From Nocardia vinacea (lineage in GTDB: Bacteria; Actinomycetota; Actinomycetes; Mycobacteriales; Mycobacteriaceae), in contig NZ_CP109149.1 of assembly GCF_035920345.1 (NCBI RefSeq), forward strand, positions 7,688,001-7,752,000: DNA of 64,000 nucleotides, given 5' to 3'. The notes under the pieces are model-generated. The model saw only the letters and a program-made list of their open reading frames with translations. It was not told the DNA's origin and did not search any database. Position numbers and translations under genes: made by a program. Positions 52,518-61,629 of the stretch are shown piece by piece. The first letter of the stretch is position 1, and each line of letters starts with the position of its first letter.

Positions 52518-55500
52518 ATGGAGCCAGCACAGCGACCGGGGGACGGGGCGGGAACGACGATCGGCCGGGAGGAAATTCGCGCGGCCATTGCGAAGCAACT
52601 CGATGTGCTGGTCGAGACGATCGCCGACGGCGATGATCTGATCCAGCTCGGACTGGACTCCATACGCACCATGAAGTTGGCGGGCGGCTGGCGCAAACGC
52701 GGGTTGGAGATCAACTTCGCGCAGTTGGCGGCGGCGCCGTCGGTCGCGGAGTGGGCACGGTTGCTCGGCGTCGACGAATCCGCCGCGGCAGTTCCGGAAG
52801 TTGAACCCCGGTCTGTCGAAAACGTTGATCCCGGGGACGAATTCGCGCCGTTCCCATTGGGCTCGATGCAGCACGCCTACTGGATCGGTCGCTCGGAGGA
52901 ACAGGATCTCGGCGGCGTCGCCGCGCACCTGTATGTCGAATTCGACGGTGCGGAGGTCGATCCCGAACGTTTGGCGCGGGCAGTGACGGATCTCGTTGCC
53001 GTGCATCCGATGCTGCGCACCAGGTTTCTCCCCGAGGGCACTCAGCAGACCATTCTCAACCCGGGTCGGCCGGTATTCGCGGTCGTCGATCTGCGCGCGC
53101 ACACTCCTGCGGCGGCCGAGGCCGAACTGGAGCGGTTGCGCGACAGCAAGACTCATCAGCGGCTGGTCATCGAGGAGGGCCAGGTGCTCGATGTGACGCT
53201 GAGCCTGCTCGCCGACGGTCGTACCCGGCTGCACCTCGATGTCGACATGATCGCGGGCGACGCGATGAGCTACCGCGTGCTCGTCGCCGACCTCGCCGAG
53301 CTCTACCACGGCGGCACGGTGCCGCCGCAGGGCTACAGCTACCGCCGCTATCGCACCGAGCGCACGGTGGATGCCGGTGCCAGGGAACGCGATAAGCAGT
53401 GGTGGCGCGATCGGCTGCCGGAGCTGCCCGGCGCACCGGAGTTGCCGACCATTCCGGTCAGCGAACGCGCCGAACCGCATCGGACCGTCCGCTACAACCA
53501 CTGGTTGGAGCCGGAAGCCAAGGAGCGGCTGCTCGCCGCCGCGCATGCCCGCGGCATCACGCCGGCAATGGCATTGGCCGCGGTATTCGCCGAGACCATC
53601 GGCGGCTGGTCGGCGCAGAGCCGCTTCCTGCTGAATGTGCCGCTGTTCCACCGGGAACCGGTGCATCCGCATATCGACCGGGTGATCGGCGATTTCACCT
53701 CCTCGATCATGTTGGAGGTGGATGTCACCGAGAACGTGACGGTCACCGAGCGGGCGAAGGCGCTGCAGCGTGCGATGCACGAAAGCGGCGCGCACACCGC
53801 GTATTCCGGGCTGGAGGTGCTGCGCGATCTCGGCAGGCACCGCGGCGAGCCGGTGCTCGCGCCGATCGTCTATACCAGCGCGCTCAACCTGGGCGAGCTG
53901 TTCGCCACCTCGGTCACCGAGACCTTCGGCGAGCCGGTCTGGATCATCTCGCAGGGCCCGCAGGTGCTGTTGGACGCGCAGGTCACCGAGGTGCGCGGCG
54001 GGTTGCTGCTCAACTGGGACGTGCGCGAATCCGCATTCCCCGCGGGCATGATCGACGCCATGTTCACCAGCTACACCGAGGCCATCGGCAGGCTGGGCGC
54101 GGGCGAGGCGGGTTGGATCGCGGAGGCCGCGGTGCACCTACCGGTCGCCCAGGCCGCTGTGCGTGCCGCGGTGAACGCGACCGACGGTCCGGTCTCCGGA
54201 CGGGCGCTACACCAGGGCTTCTTCGACCATGCCCGCAGCACGCCGGACGCACCGGCGGTGCTGTGGCGCCGCGACGGCGTGGATGGCGGCTGGAGCTATG
54301 CCGAGCTTGCCGCACAAGCGCTTTCGGTGGCGGCCGCGCTGCGTGAAATCGGGGTGCGGTCCGGTGAAACCGTCGCGGTGCAGTTGCCGAAGGGACCGGA
54401 TCAGATCCTCGCCGTACTCGGTGTGCTCGCGGCGGGTGCGGCCTATGTGCCCATCGGTTTCGATCAGCCGGTCGGGCGGCGCGCGGAGATCCTGCGTACC
54501 GGTGACGTGGTCGCCGCGCTCACCGTCGACGGCGCCGACATGGGTCGGCCGGATATCACGTGTTTGCCGCTGTCAGCGGCGCGTACCCATCCGAATCCGT
54601 TGGCCGAGCCGGTGATTCCGGATCCGGAGTCGATCGCCTATGTGCTGTTCACCTCGGGCTCCACCGGTGTGCCGAAGGGTGTCGACGTGCCGCACCGCGG
54701 TGCGATGAACACCATCGACGCGGTGAACGAGTGGTTCGAGGTCGGCCCGGCCGACCGGGTGCTCGGACTGTCCGCGCTGGAGTTCGACGCCTCCGTCTAC
54801 GACATGTTCGGCATGTTCGCCGTCGGCGGCACGGTGGTCGCGCTGTCGGCCGCGCAGCGCGAGGAGGCGACCAGTTGGGTGGAACTGCTGACCCACCACC
54901 GGGTTTCGATCCTCAACTGTGTGCCGAGCATGCTCGACATGATCCTGGAGATCGGCGGCGACCACCTCGGCGATTCGCTGCGCGCGGTCACCCTCGGCGG
55001 CGACTGGGTCGGCGCGGATCTGGCGCGGCGGCTGGCCAGGCAGGTGCCGGGCTGCCGGTTCTCCGGGTTGGGCGGCGCCACCGAAACCTCCATCCACAAC
55101 ACCATTTGCGAGGTCGCCGACCCTCCCGAACATTGGGCCACCGTCCCGTTCGGCGTGCCACTGCGCAATGTGCGCTGCCGCGTGGTGAATTCGGCGGGCC
55201 GCGACTGCCCGGACTGGGTGCCCGGCGAATTCTGGGTGGGCGGTGCGAATATCGCGGCCGGTTATCGCAATGATCCGGAGCGTACCGCGGAACGGTTCGT
55301 CGTCCACGACGATCTCCGCTGGTACCGCACCGGTGATATGGCGCGCTACTGGCCCGATGGCACCGTCGAATTCCTCGGTCGCGCCGACCATCAGGTCCAG
55401 ATCCGCGGCTATCGAGTGGAATTGGGCGAGGTGGAAAGCGGACTGCGTACCGCGCCGGGGGTTCGGCACGCGGTTGCCGACGTGGTCGGCAAGGGCGCGC

Positions 55501-56027
55501 CGAAGCTGGTCGCGGCCGTCTCGGGCGAGGTCGGCTCCATCGAGGAGATTATCGGTGCCGTGCGAGATCTATTGCCCGGCTACATGATTCCCACTCGCAT
55601 AGAGATCCTCGAGCAGATGCCGTTGACCGATAACGGCAAGCTTGATCGTCGCGCGGTGGTGGCACTGCTGGAACCCGACGCGGCCGAAGCGGTGGACGCG
55701 CGTCCGCGTACGCCGCTGGAGGCCGCGCTGGCCACCATCGTCGCCGAAGTGCTAGCTACCGATCGCATCGGCGTGCACGACGATTTCTTCGGCGCGGGCG
55801 GTGACTCGGTGCTGGCCACCACGGCCGTCGCCAGGATCCGCGAATGGCTGGAGGTCGACCACGCGCTGGTCGCCGATCTGCTCGTCGGCCGGACGGTGGC
55901 CGGGTTGGCCGGGCGGCTGGTCGAACGGGAGGCCGGTCGCGGCACGCCCGATCGCCTGGACGCCGTCGCCAAGTTGTACCTGGAGGTGGTCGCGATGACC
56001 GACGAGGAGATCCTGGCCCAGGCGTGA
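52518..56027 (+). CDS. siderophore NRPS: ArCP-Cy-A-PCP
   Basis: 1169-residue nonribosomal peptide synthetase. An aryl carrier domain ([12 protein letters not shown], phosphopantetheine Ser near residue 54) is followed by a cyclisation domain with DMIAGDAMS (D-X4-D-X2-S), an adenylation domain ([41 protein letters not shown]) and a PCP ([14 protein letters not shown] near residue 1095). Expected to condense and cyclise an aryl acid with Ser, Thr or Cys into an aryl-oxazoline or thiazoline, like MbtB. No thioesterase or further module is present; release or transfer must be done by other proteins. Confidence 0.9.
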   Translation: MEPAQRPGDGAGTTIGREEIRAAIAKQLDVLVETIADGDDLIQLGLDSIRTMKLAGGWRKRGLEINFAQLAAAPSVAEWARLLGVDESAAAVPEVEPRSVENVDPGDEFAPFPLGSMQHAYWIGRSEEQDLGGVAAHLYVEFDGAEVDPERLARAVTDLVAVHPMLRTRFLPEGTQQTILNPGRPVFAVVDLRAHTPAAAEAELERLRDSKTHQRLVIEEGQVLDVTLSLLADGRTRLHLDVDMIAGDAMSYRVLVADLAELYHGGTVPPQGYSYRRYRTERTVDAGARERDKQWWRDRLPELPGAPELPTIPVSERAEPHRTVRYNHWLEPEAKERLLAAAHARGITPAMALAAVFAETIGGWSAQSRFLLNVPLFHREPVHPHIDRVIGDFTSSIMLEVDVTENVTVTERAKALQRAMHESGAHTAYSGLEVLRDLGRHRGEPVLAPIVYTSALNLGELFATSVTETFGEPVWIISQGPQVLLDAQVTEVRGGLLLNWDVRESAFPAGMIDAMFTSYTEAIGRLGAGEAGWIAEAAVHLPVAQAAVRAAVNATDGPVSGRALHQGFFDHARSTPDAPAVLWRRDGVDGGWSYAELAAQALSVAAALREIGVRSGETVAVQLPKGPDQILAVLGVLAAGAAYVPIGFDQPVGRRAEILRTGDVVAALTVDGADMGRPDITCLPLSAARTHPNPLAEPVIPDPESIAYVLFTSGSTGVPKGVDVPHRGAMNTIDAVNEWFEVGPADRVLGLSALEFDASVYDMFGMFAVGGTVVALSAAQREEATSWVELLTHHRVSILNCVPSMLDMILEIGGDHLGDSLRAVTLGGDWVGADLARRLARQVPGCRFSGLGGATETSIHNTICEVADPPEHWATVPFGVPLRNVRCRVVNSAGRDCPDWVPGEFWVGGANIAAGYRNDPERTAERFVVHDDLRWYRTGDMARYWPDGTVEFLGRADHQVQIRGYRVELGEVESGLRTAPGVRHAVADVVGKGAPKLVAAVSGEVGSIEEIIGAVRDLLPGYMIPTRIEILEQMPLTDNGKLDRRAVVALLEPDAAEAVDARPRTPLEAALATIVAEVLATDRIGVHDDFFGAGGDSVLATTAVARIREWLEVDHALVADLLVGRTVAGLAGRLVEREAGRGTPDRLDAVAKLYLEVVAMTDEEILAQA

Positions 56028-56064
56028 CCTGCCCGCATTGCCTGAGAAGGGTCGCCGCACGCAC

Positions 56065-56070
56065 TAGACT
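56065..56070 (+). promoter_or_regulatory. -10 box of the SDR gene, leaderless start
   Basis: TAGACT ends seven bases before ATG 56078. Confidence 0.5.
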
Positions 56071-56077
56071 TCCGGAC

Positions 56078-56956
56078 ATGAGCCGTTGGGATACCTCGAA
56101 CATTCCCGATCAGAGTGGCCGCACGATCATCGTCACCGGCGCGAACAGCGGGCTGGGGGCGGTGACGGCGCGTGCGCTGGCCGGGGCGGGTGCGCAGGTG
56201 GTCCTGGCCTGTCGAAATGTGGCCAAGGGCGAGAAAGTGGCCGGGGAGATCGGTGCGCGGGCCGAGGTGCGCGAACTCGATCTCGCGGATCTGGCTTCGG
56301 TGCGTGCGTTCGCCGATGCGGTGGACCGGGTCGACGTACTGATCAATAACGCGGGTGTGATGGCGGTGCCGGAGCGGCGGACCGCCGATGGCTTCGAAAT
56401 GCAGGTCGGCACAAACCATCTCGGTCACTTCGCGCTGACCGGGCTACTGCTGGAAAAGATTTCGGACCGGGTGGTCACGGTCTCCAGTAGTGCGCACCGG
56501 GCCGGCAAGATCGATCTGGACGATCTGAACTGGGAGCGCCGCAAGTACCGGCGCTGGTCCGCCTACGGTCAGGCGAAGTTGGCCAACCTGATGTTCGCCT
56601 ACGAGTTGCAGCGCAGGCTCACCGCGGCGGGTTCGTCGAAGATTTCGGTGGCCGCGCATCCCGGTTATGCCGCAACGGAACTGCAGTCGCATACCGAATC
56701 CATCCTGGACACGGTCATGGCGCTGGGCAACCGGCTGCTGGCCCAGAGCGCCGAAATGGGTGCGCTGCCGGAGATCTACGCGGCTACCGAGCAGGTCGAG
56801 CCGGGCGCGTTCTATGGCCCCGACGGATGGGGCGACATGCGCGGCTATCCGGGGCTGTCCGGTTCCACCTCGGCATCCAAAAACGAGCAGGTCGCGCGCG
56901 GCCTGTGGGAGCTGTCGGAGAAGCTGACCGGCGTAACCTACACATTCGGCAGGTAG
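56078..56956 (+). CDS. short-chain dehydrogenase, retinol-dehydrogenase-like
   Basis: Rossmann fold with TGANSGLG near residue 22, NNAGVM, and the catalytic [11 protein letters not shown] near residue 168; 292 residues. Similar to the broad SDR group annotated as retinol or protochlorophyllide reductase-like. Substrate unknown. It follows the NRPS by 50 bases but has its own TAGACT box, so involvement in siderophore synthesis is doubtful. Confidence 0.88.
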   Translation: MSRWDTSNIPDQSGRTIIVTGANSGLGAVTARALAGAGAQVVLACRNVAKGEKVAGEIGARAEVRELDLADLASVRAFADAVDRVDVLINNAGVMAVPERRTADGFEMQVGTNHLGHFALTGLLLEKISDRVVTVSSSAHRAGKIDLDDLNWERRKYRRWSAYGQAKLANLMFAYELQRRLTAAGSSKISVAAHPGYAATELQSHTESILDTVMALGNRLLAQSAEMGALPEIYAATEQVEPGAFYGPDGWGDMRGYPGLSGSTSASKNEQVARGLWELSEKLTGVTYTFGR

Positions 56957-57042
56957 CCGAATCCATTGCGGCATAAGCCAACTCGGTTCGACCTGTGCTC
57001 GATCGGGGGGTGCCGTCATTCAAGTAGCTCAGGCCGGGATTT

Positions 57043-57058
57043 TGTGATGTAGGTCACA
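57043..57058. promoter_or_regulatory. Crp-type site
   Basis: TGTGA-TGTAGG-TCACA, perfect arms, matches the actinobacterial Crp/GlxR consensus TGTGANNTANNTCACA. It ends eight bases before the -35 of the SigJ-type promoter. Confidence 0.8.
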
Positions 57059-57066
57059 TTCGTGGA

Positions 57067-57093
57067 TGTCACACTGGGCTGGGCCGTGTCGTC
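57067..57093 (+). promoter_or_regulatory. ECF41 (SigJ)-type promoter
   Basis: TGTCACA (57067-57073), 16 bases, then CGTC (57090-57093): the consensus reported for ECF41 sigma factors, which typically control a carboxymuconolactone decarboxylase/oxidoreductase gene as found here. Confidence 0.75.
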
Positions 57094-57130
57094 CTCTCTG
57101 TGAACCCAACCGAATGGAAAGGCACAGATC

Positions 57131-57601
57131 ATGGAACAGCGCTTCAACCTCTACGCCAACCCCGTCGCCGGTAGCTACGTCAAGCGGCTCATCACCGCGG
57201 GCAAGGTCGTCGACGGGTCCTCCCTGCCCGCCGCCACCTACGAGCTGGTCAAGATCCGCGCCAGCCAGATCAACGGCTGCGGCATGTGCGTCGATATGCA
57301 CACCAAGGATGCCGCGCACGCGGGCGAGACCTCCGTGCGACTAAACCTGGTCGCCGCCTGGCACGAGGCCACCGTCTTCACCGAGGCCGAGCGCGCCGCC
57401 CTCGCTCTCACCGAAGAGGCCACCCGAATCGGTGACGGCCGTGGCGTCAGCGACGAGACCTGGGAGCAGGTACGCAAGCACTACGACGACGATCAGACCG
57501 CCGCTCTCATCGCGGCCATCGCGACGATCAACGCGTGGAACCGGATGAATGTGATCGTCCGTACCCCGGCCGGTGGGTACGTCCCCGGTCAGTTGGGGTG
57601 A
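57131..57601 (+). CDS. carboxymuconolactone decarboxylase family/AhpD-like protein
   Basis: 156 residues with the AhpD core and the redox motif CGMCVDMHTKDA near residue 50. The CxxCxxxH arrangement is that of alkylhydroperoxidase-like proteins rather than true decarboxylases. ECF41 sigma genes are normally adjacent to members of this family; here the sigma gene is 2.7 kb away. GGAAAGG ribosome site before ATG 57131. Upstream Crp and ECF41 sites imply joint control. Confidence 0.92.
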   Translation: MEQRFNLYANPVAGSYVKRLITAGKVVDGSSLPAATYELVKIRASQINGCGMCVDMHTKDAAHAGETSVRLNLVAAWHEATVFTEAERAALALTEEATRIGDGRGVSDETWEQVRKHYDDDQTAALIAAIATINAWNRMNVIVRTPAGGYVPGQLG

Positions 57602-57649
57602 GCTTCGGCACGAAAGTTGGCCTTGCGGTTACCTCGGGATAGTCCCTGG

Positions 57650-57655
57650 TACAGT
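57650..57655 (+). promoter_or_regulatory. -10 box of the aro leader transcript
   Basis: TACAGT ends seven bases before GTG 57663, suggesting a leaderless leader-peptide mRNA. Confidence 0.55.
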
Positions 57656-57662
57656 CACCGTC

Positions 57663-57734
57663 GTGCAGCGCGTCTATTTCTGGTTTAGCAAGCCGGCCCT
57701 GGGTGGGTCGGTCTGCGGCAACCATTTGCGCTGA
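57663..57734 (+). CDS. aromatic leader peptide of the DAHP synthase gene
   Basis: 23 residues: MQRVYFWFSKPALGGSVC then GNHLR and stop. The Tyr-Phe-Trp-Phe run (codons 5-8) places all three end products of the shikimate pathway in consecutive or near-consecutive codons. It sits 88 bases before a DAHP synthase gene, the first enzyme of that pathway. This is the classical design of a ribosome-mediated attenuator. Too short for usual gene calling. Confidence 0.8.
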   Translation: MQRVYFWFSKPALGGSVCGNHLR

Positions 57735-57747
57735 CCTCACCTCCACC

Positions 57748-57773
57748 TCGAGCCGGATGATGGACCGGCTCGA
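57748..57773 (+). terminator. hairpin in the aro leader
   Basis: TCGAGCCGG (57748-57756) pairs with CCGGCTCGA (57765-57773); CGGGTTTC follows. Probable attenuator or pause hairpin. Confidence 0.6.
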
Positions 57774-57787
57774 CGGGTTTCACGTCC

Positions 57788-57817
57788 GTGGGTCGGCCTT
57801 GAAGTAAAGGAACCCAC
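57788..57817 (+). promoter_or_regulatory. alternative hairpin over the aroG ribosome site
   Basis: GTGGGT (57788-57793) pairs with ACCCAC (57812-57817), hiding AAAGGA. The exact 9-mer GTGGGTCGG also occurs in the leader ORF (57703-57711) and could pair instead, giving two exclusive structures. Confidence 0.5.
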
Positions 57818-57822
57818 AAACG

Positions 57823-58965
57823 ATGACTACCGCAGCCGACGTCGATGCGCGGCATGCCCACCCGTCGCCCGAGCACCACCTCTCATCGAATCGCTCCGCG
57901 ATGCTGTTCGGTTTGGACGACCAACGCACCCTGAGTGTGAGCCCGTTGCGCTCACCTGCAGAGGTTCGCCAGGTGCACCGAATCACCGATGCGCTGGCCG
58001 ACGTGGTCCGAGGCGGTCGCAAAGCCACCGTCGATGTGCTCAACGGTGCAGACGATCGCCTGATGGTGATCGTCGGCCCGTGTTCGGTCCACGATCCGGC
58101 GGCCGCGCTGGACTACGCCCGCCGCCTAGCCGCCAAGGCGGCCGAACTCGACGATCGGCTGCACGTCGTGATGCGGGTGTACTTCGAGAAGCCGCGCACC
58201 ACCCTGGGGTGGAAGGGGCTGATCAACGATCCGCACCTGGACGGTTCCTTCGACGTGAACACCGGATTGGGCATCGGCCGCAAGCTGTTGGTCGATATCA
58301 CCGCCCTCGGCCTGCCGGTGGCCTGTGAATTCCTCGACCCGATCACCCCGCAGTACATCGCGGACCTGGTCGCCTATGGCGCCATCGGCGCGCGCACCGC
58401 GGCCAGCCAGGTGCACCGCCAGCTCAGCAGCGCACTGTCCATGCCGGTCGGCATCAAGAACGGCACCGACGGCGATGTGCAGGTGGCCGTCGACGGTGTG
58501 CGGGCCGCCGCGGCCAGCCACGTCTTCCCCGGCACCGATCTGGACGGCCGCTCGGCGCTGATCCGTACCACCGGCAATCCGGACTGCCATGTGATCCTGC
58601 GCGGCGGCAGCACCGGTCCGAACTACGATGCCGCCTCTGTCCGCGCGGCCTGCCTCCGGTTGGAGAAGGCATCGCTACCGCAGCGGATCGTGGTGGACGC
58701 CAGCCACGGCAACAGCAATAAGGATCACAACAAGCAGGTCGATGTGGTCACCGATATCGCGGGCCGGTTGGTCGCGGGCGAGCCGGGCGTGGTCGGCGTG
58801 ATGCTGGAGAGCTTCCTCGTCGCGGGCCGCCAGGATCTGACCCTCGGGCACGCCGACGCACTGACCTACGGGCAGTCCATCACCGATGCCTGCATCGATT
58901 GGGAGACCACGGCCGCCCAGCTCGATCGCCTCGCCGACGCGGTGCAGCAGCGCCGCGATCACTGA
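57823..58965 (+). CDS. aroG: 3-deoxy-7-phosphoheptulonate (DAHP) synthase, type I
   Basis: Condenses phosphoenolpyruvate and erythrose-4-phosphate to start aromatic amino acid synthesis. Type I (E. coli AroFGH-like) motifs: VGPCSVHDP near residue 86, VYFEKPRTTLGWKG, GTDGDVQVA, and VDASHGNSNKDH near residue 293 with metal ligands. 380 residues. Mycobacteria rely on a type II enzyme, so this may be an additional, separately regulated isoenzyme. Preceded by an aromatic leader peptide. Confidence 0.95.
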   Translation: MTTAADVDARHAHPSPEHHLSSNRSAMLFGLDDQRTLSVSPLRSPAEVRQVHRITDALADVVRGGRKATVDVLNGADDRLMVIVGPCSVHDPAAALDYARRLAAKAAELDDRLHVVMRVYFEKPRTTLGWKGLINDPHLDGSFDVNTGLGIGRKLLVDITALGLPVACEFLDPITPQYIADLVAYGAIGARTAASQVHRQLSSALSMPVGIKNGTDGDVQVAVDGVRAAAASHVFPGTDLDGRSALIRTTGNPDCHVILRGGSTGPNYDAASVRAACLRLEKASLPQRIVVDASHGNSNKDHNKQVDVVTDIAGRLVAGEPGVVGVMLESFLVAGRQDLTLGHADALTYGQSITDACIDWETTAAQLDRLADAVQQRRDH

Positions 58966-59003
58966 CACCGGAGCCTGTCGCCCCGGTGAAAGCCGGGGCG
59001 CGG

Positions 59004-59555
59004 CTACGGATTTCGCCGCGGTTTCGCGACGACGCCGAGGATATCGCCGGAGCGGACGATGGCACCGTCGAAGCCCGCGGTGGCCAGATAATCGATGAGA
59101 TGTCCGGGTGCGGGCTTCGGGCCGGCGCCAGCGGGTCCGTCCGGCTGTCCGTATCCGTAGAACAAATACAGCGTGCCGTCGGGCGTGAGGACCTGCCGGA
59201 TCAGGGCCAGTTCGGCGGTGGGCCGTTTGGTCCAGAACAGATTCACGTTGACGGCGACAACCTTGTCGAAGCCGCGGGCCGGTCCGATTTCGGCGAGCAC
59301 CCGGGCCCGGTCGAGCTGTTCCAGTCCGGCGTGCAACAGATGTACCTTGCCGCATTTGATCAGTGCGGCATGGCGTTTCTTCGCGCGGGCGATGGCAGTC
59401 GGGGAACGGTCCACACCGACGATCCGACCGCCGTCCAGCCGAGCGGCCAGGTACGCGATCGAGTCGCCGGAGCCGGGACCGATTTCCAGGATCCGGTCGT
59501 CGGGCCGCAGGTGCATGGTTTCGGCGATCCACTCGAATCGGGTATCGGCCGCCAT
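59004..59555 (-). CDS. class I SAM-dependent methyltransferase
   Basis: 183 residues with motif I ILEIGPGSGDSIAYL near residue 22 and a VGVDRS acidic loop. Substrate unknown. ATG 59555 has no ribosome site; TAGATT ends six bases upstream (leaderless). Confidence 0.82.
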   Translation of the reverse strand: MAADTRFEWIAETMHLRPDDRILEIGPGSGDSIAYLAARLDGGRIVGVDRSPTAIARAKKRHAALIKCGKVHLLHAGLEQLDRARVLAEIGPARGFDKVVAVNVNLFWTKRPTAELALIRQVLTPDGTLYLFYGYGQPDGPAGAGPKPAPGHLIDYLATAGFDGAIVRSGDILGVVAKPRRNP

Positions 59556-59636
59556 ATTCGCAATCTACGACTATTGCGCCGCGCCGGTCGGCGGTTCGGG
59601 CCCATCCGTCGCCCGACCGCCACCCTCATCGAATCG

Positions 59637-60218
59637 CTACGCGATGCTGAATACACTGGGCGGCCAATCCGAGACCGGGCCGGGCGGGTCCGTCGCCAGC
59701 CGTCCGGCCAGCCAGGTATCGCGGCGGCTGCCGCGCTGCATACTGCCGAGTCGCGCCATGCCCTCATAGTGAAAACCATTGCGGCGGACCACCGCGGCCG
59801 AGGCGTGATTGCCGACGAAGGCGCGCCAGTTGATCCGGCTCAGCCCCAATCCTGTTGGCTGAAATCCGAATTCGCACACCAGGGCGACCGCACGCGACAT
59901 CAGCCCGCGTCCGCGTTCCGCGGAGGCCAGCCAGAAGCCGATTTCCGATGCCGATTCATCGCGCGCGTTGAGATCGATCATGCCGACGACCGGACCGTCG
60001 GCGCGCGTCCGCAGCGCCCAGATCGGACTGCGGGTGGCCCAGCCCGGCGCGACCATATCGTCGAGGAAGGATTCGGCATTCTTCCGGTGATACGGAACCG
60101 GGATCGTCACCCACTCGGCAATGCTGGGCTCCTGGCAGCATGCGACGATATCGTCGATATCGGCCTCGGTCGGCCGCGACAACCAGATGGTTGTGTCGGA
60201 TAGCGGATGATCCTCCAT
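59637..60218 (-). CDS. GNAT acetyltransferase, RimJ/RimL-like
   Basis: 193 residues with the GNAT acetyl-CoA region (EIGFWLASAERGRGLMSRAV near residue 90) and NHASAAVVRRNGF near residue 140, typical of the ribosomal-protein N-acetyltransferase clade. Target unknown. Divergent from sigJ. Confidence 0.85.
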   Translation of the reverse strand: MEDHPLSDTTIWLSRPTEADIDDIVACCQEPSIAEWVTIPVPYHRKNAESFLDDMVAPGWATRSPIWALRTRADGPVVGMIDLNARDESASEIGFWLASAERGRGLMSRAVALVCEFGFQPTGLGLSRINWRAFVGNHASAAVVRRNGFHYEGMARLGSMQRGSRRDTWLAGRLATDPPGPVSDWPPSVFSIA

Positions 60219-60266
60219 ATGAGCATGGTGTCATGACCGGCTCGTCGGGCCCATCAGCGCGGAACG

Positions 60267-60272
60267 TAGAAT
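60267..60272 (+). promoter_or_regulatory. -10 box of sigJ, leaderless start
   Basis: TAGAAT ends seven bases before ATG 60280. Confidence 0.5.
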
Positions 60273-60279
60273 CAGCCCG

Positions 60280-61200
60280 ATGGTTGCTGCTCTTCTCGCC
60301 GACTTGTTCGAATCGCATCGGGCGCATCTGCTCTCGGTCGCCTACCGGCTGACGGGCAGTGCGGGCGACGCCGAGGACGCGGTGCAGGAGAGTTGGCTAC
60401 GGCTGGCCGGTGTGCATCAATCCGAGATCGAGGATCTGCGGGGCTGGCTGACCACCGTGGTCAGTCGAATCTGCCTGGACCGCCTGCGCAGTGCCGCGGT
60501 GCGCCGGGAAACCTATGTCGGGCAGTGGCTTCCAGAGCCGGTCGTGACCGGTACCACGCCATCGACCATGCCGGATCCGCTCGAGGCGGTGGTCCGCAAA
60601 CAAGAATGCAGCCTCGCCGCCATGGTGGTGCTGGAGAGTCTGACGCCGTCGCAGCGCGTGGCATTCGTTCTGCACGACGGGCTTTCGGTGCCGTTCGACG
60701 AGATCGCGGAAATCCTCGGCATTTCGGTGGAGGCGGCGCGCCAGCTGGCCGTGCGGGCCAGGAAGTCCGTCGCGCAGGCCCCGCCGCCCGTCCCGGATGT
60801 CGAGCACGCGGCTGCGGTACGCGATTTCATCGCCGCGCTGTCCGCAGGTGATATAGCCGCGATAACCGCTGCGCTGCACCCGGATTCGGTAATTATCGGC
60901 GATGCGAACGGCACTACATCCACCGCGATCAATGTCATCGCCGGTGCGGACAAGGTCGCCCGTTTCCTCCTCGGGCTGATGCGCAAGTACGGTATGGACG
61001 GCTCCTCGGAGCCGACACTGGAATTCGAATTCGCCACGGTCAATGGTCAATTGGGTTTGGTCGTGTATCGGGTCGGCCCGGGTTACGGGCGACTCGACGG
61101 TCCGCCCCGTGTGATCGGATTCGCGGTTCGCGACGGATTAGTCTGGGGCACCTACGATCTCGCGAATCCGGAGAAACTGTCCCACGTCCGCCTGGGGTGA
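60280..61200 (+). CDS. sigJ: ECF41 sigma factor, SigJ-like
   Basis: 306 residues: sigma region 2 (AYRLTGSAGDAEDAVQESWL) in the first 75 residues, sigma region 4 (FDEIAEILGISVEAARQLA) near 140-160, and a C-terminal SnoaL-like domain. Group ECF41 signatures are present: WLPEP in the linker near residue 85 and NPEKL (NPDKL type) near the end, where the extension acts in place of an anti-sigma factor. The expected partner gene lies at 57131, behind a matching promoter. Confidence 0.92.
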   Translation: MVAALLADLFESHRAHLLSVAYRLTGSAGDAEDAVQESWLRLAGVHQSEIEDLRGWLTTVVSRICLDRLRSAAVRRETYVGQWLPEPVVTGTTPSTMPDPLEAVVRKQECSLAAMVVLESLTPSQRVAFVLHDGLSVPFDEIAEILGISVEAARQLAVRARKSVAQAPPPVPDVEHAAAVRDFIAALSAGDIAAITAALHPDSVIIGDANGTTSTAINVIAGADKVARFLLGLMRKYGMDGSSEPTLEFEFATVNGQLGLVVYRVGPGYGRLDGPPRVIGFAVRDGLVWGTYDLANPEKLSHVRLG

Positions 61201-61249
61201 GACGGTGCCAGGCCGGGCCCTCATCGCCAGACCTGACACCGCCATCGGA

Positions 61250-61453
61250 TTACGGCGTGGACGAGCCCAGGAACCAGTCCCCGGTGGACGATCCGGTGCC
61301 GCTATTGCCCGTCGACGATCCGTTGAACCAATCGCCGGTGGACGAACCGAAGCCGGCGATCAGGTCGTGTGTGACATTTCGCAGGAAACCCAGTACCGTT
61401 CCGGCGACCTCCGACGCGGCCGGCTGCAGTACCAGGTCCAGATACGAGGCCAT
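61250..61453 (-). CDS. small hypothetical protein with GSSTGDWF repeats
   Basis: 67 residues. An amphipathic first half (SYLDLVLQPAASEVAGTVLG) and a Gly/Ser/Thr/Trp-rich second half with GSSTGDWF twice and GSST again. A GAAAGGGG site precedes ATG 61453. No homolog recognised; likely a lineage-specific peptide. Confidence 0.55.
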   Translation of the reverse strand: MASYLDLVLQPAASEVAGTVLGFLRNVTHDLIAGFGSSTGDWFNGSSTGNSGTGSSTGDWFLGSSTP

Positions 61454-61617
61454 AAGCGCCCCTTTCGAGCTACCGCCGCAGATCGGCGGTTTGTGAGGTA
61501 GAACACGGCGAGGCTAGCCGCCGTTGGGATAACACACAACCATGCTGGTAGAGGGGCCAATTCAAAAGTGAAATATAGCCTTTCGCTATCTGTTGGCAAC
61601 AATGGCGATCGCTGGGC

Positions 61618-61623
61618 TACTCT
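61618..61623 (+). promoter_or_regulatory. -10 box of the aminotransferase gene
   Basis: TACTCT ends six bases before ATG 61630, the same layout as pabC. Confidence 0.5.
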
Positions 61624-61629
61624 CCGGAT

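Noticed and set aside
60219..60280. ECF41 autoregulatory promoter before sigJ
   Set aside because: TGTCATG and CGTC are present but only seven bases apart, far from the 16-base spacing; a TAGAAT box fits better.
61197..61496. 99-codon plus-strand frame opposite the GSSTGDWF gene
   Set aside because: The minus-strand ORF has a ribosome site and a sensible N-terminus; the plus frame is Pro/Asp-rich antisense.
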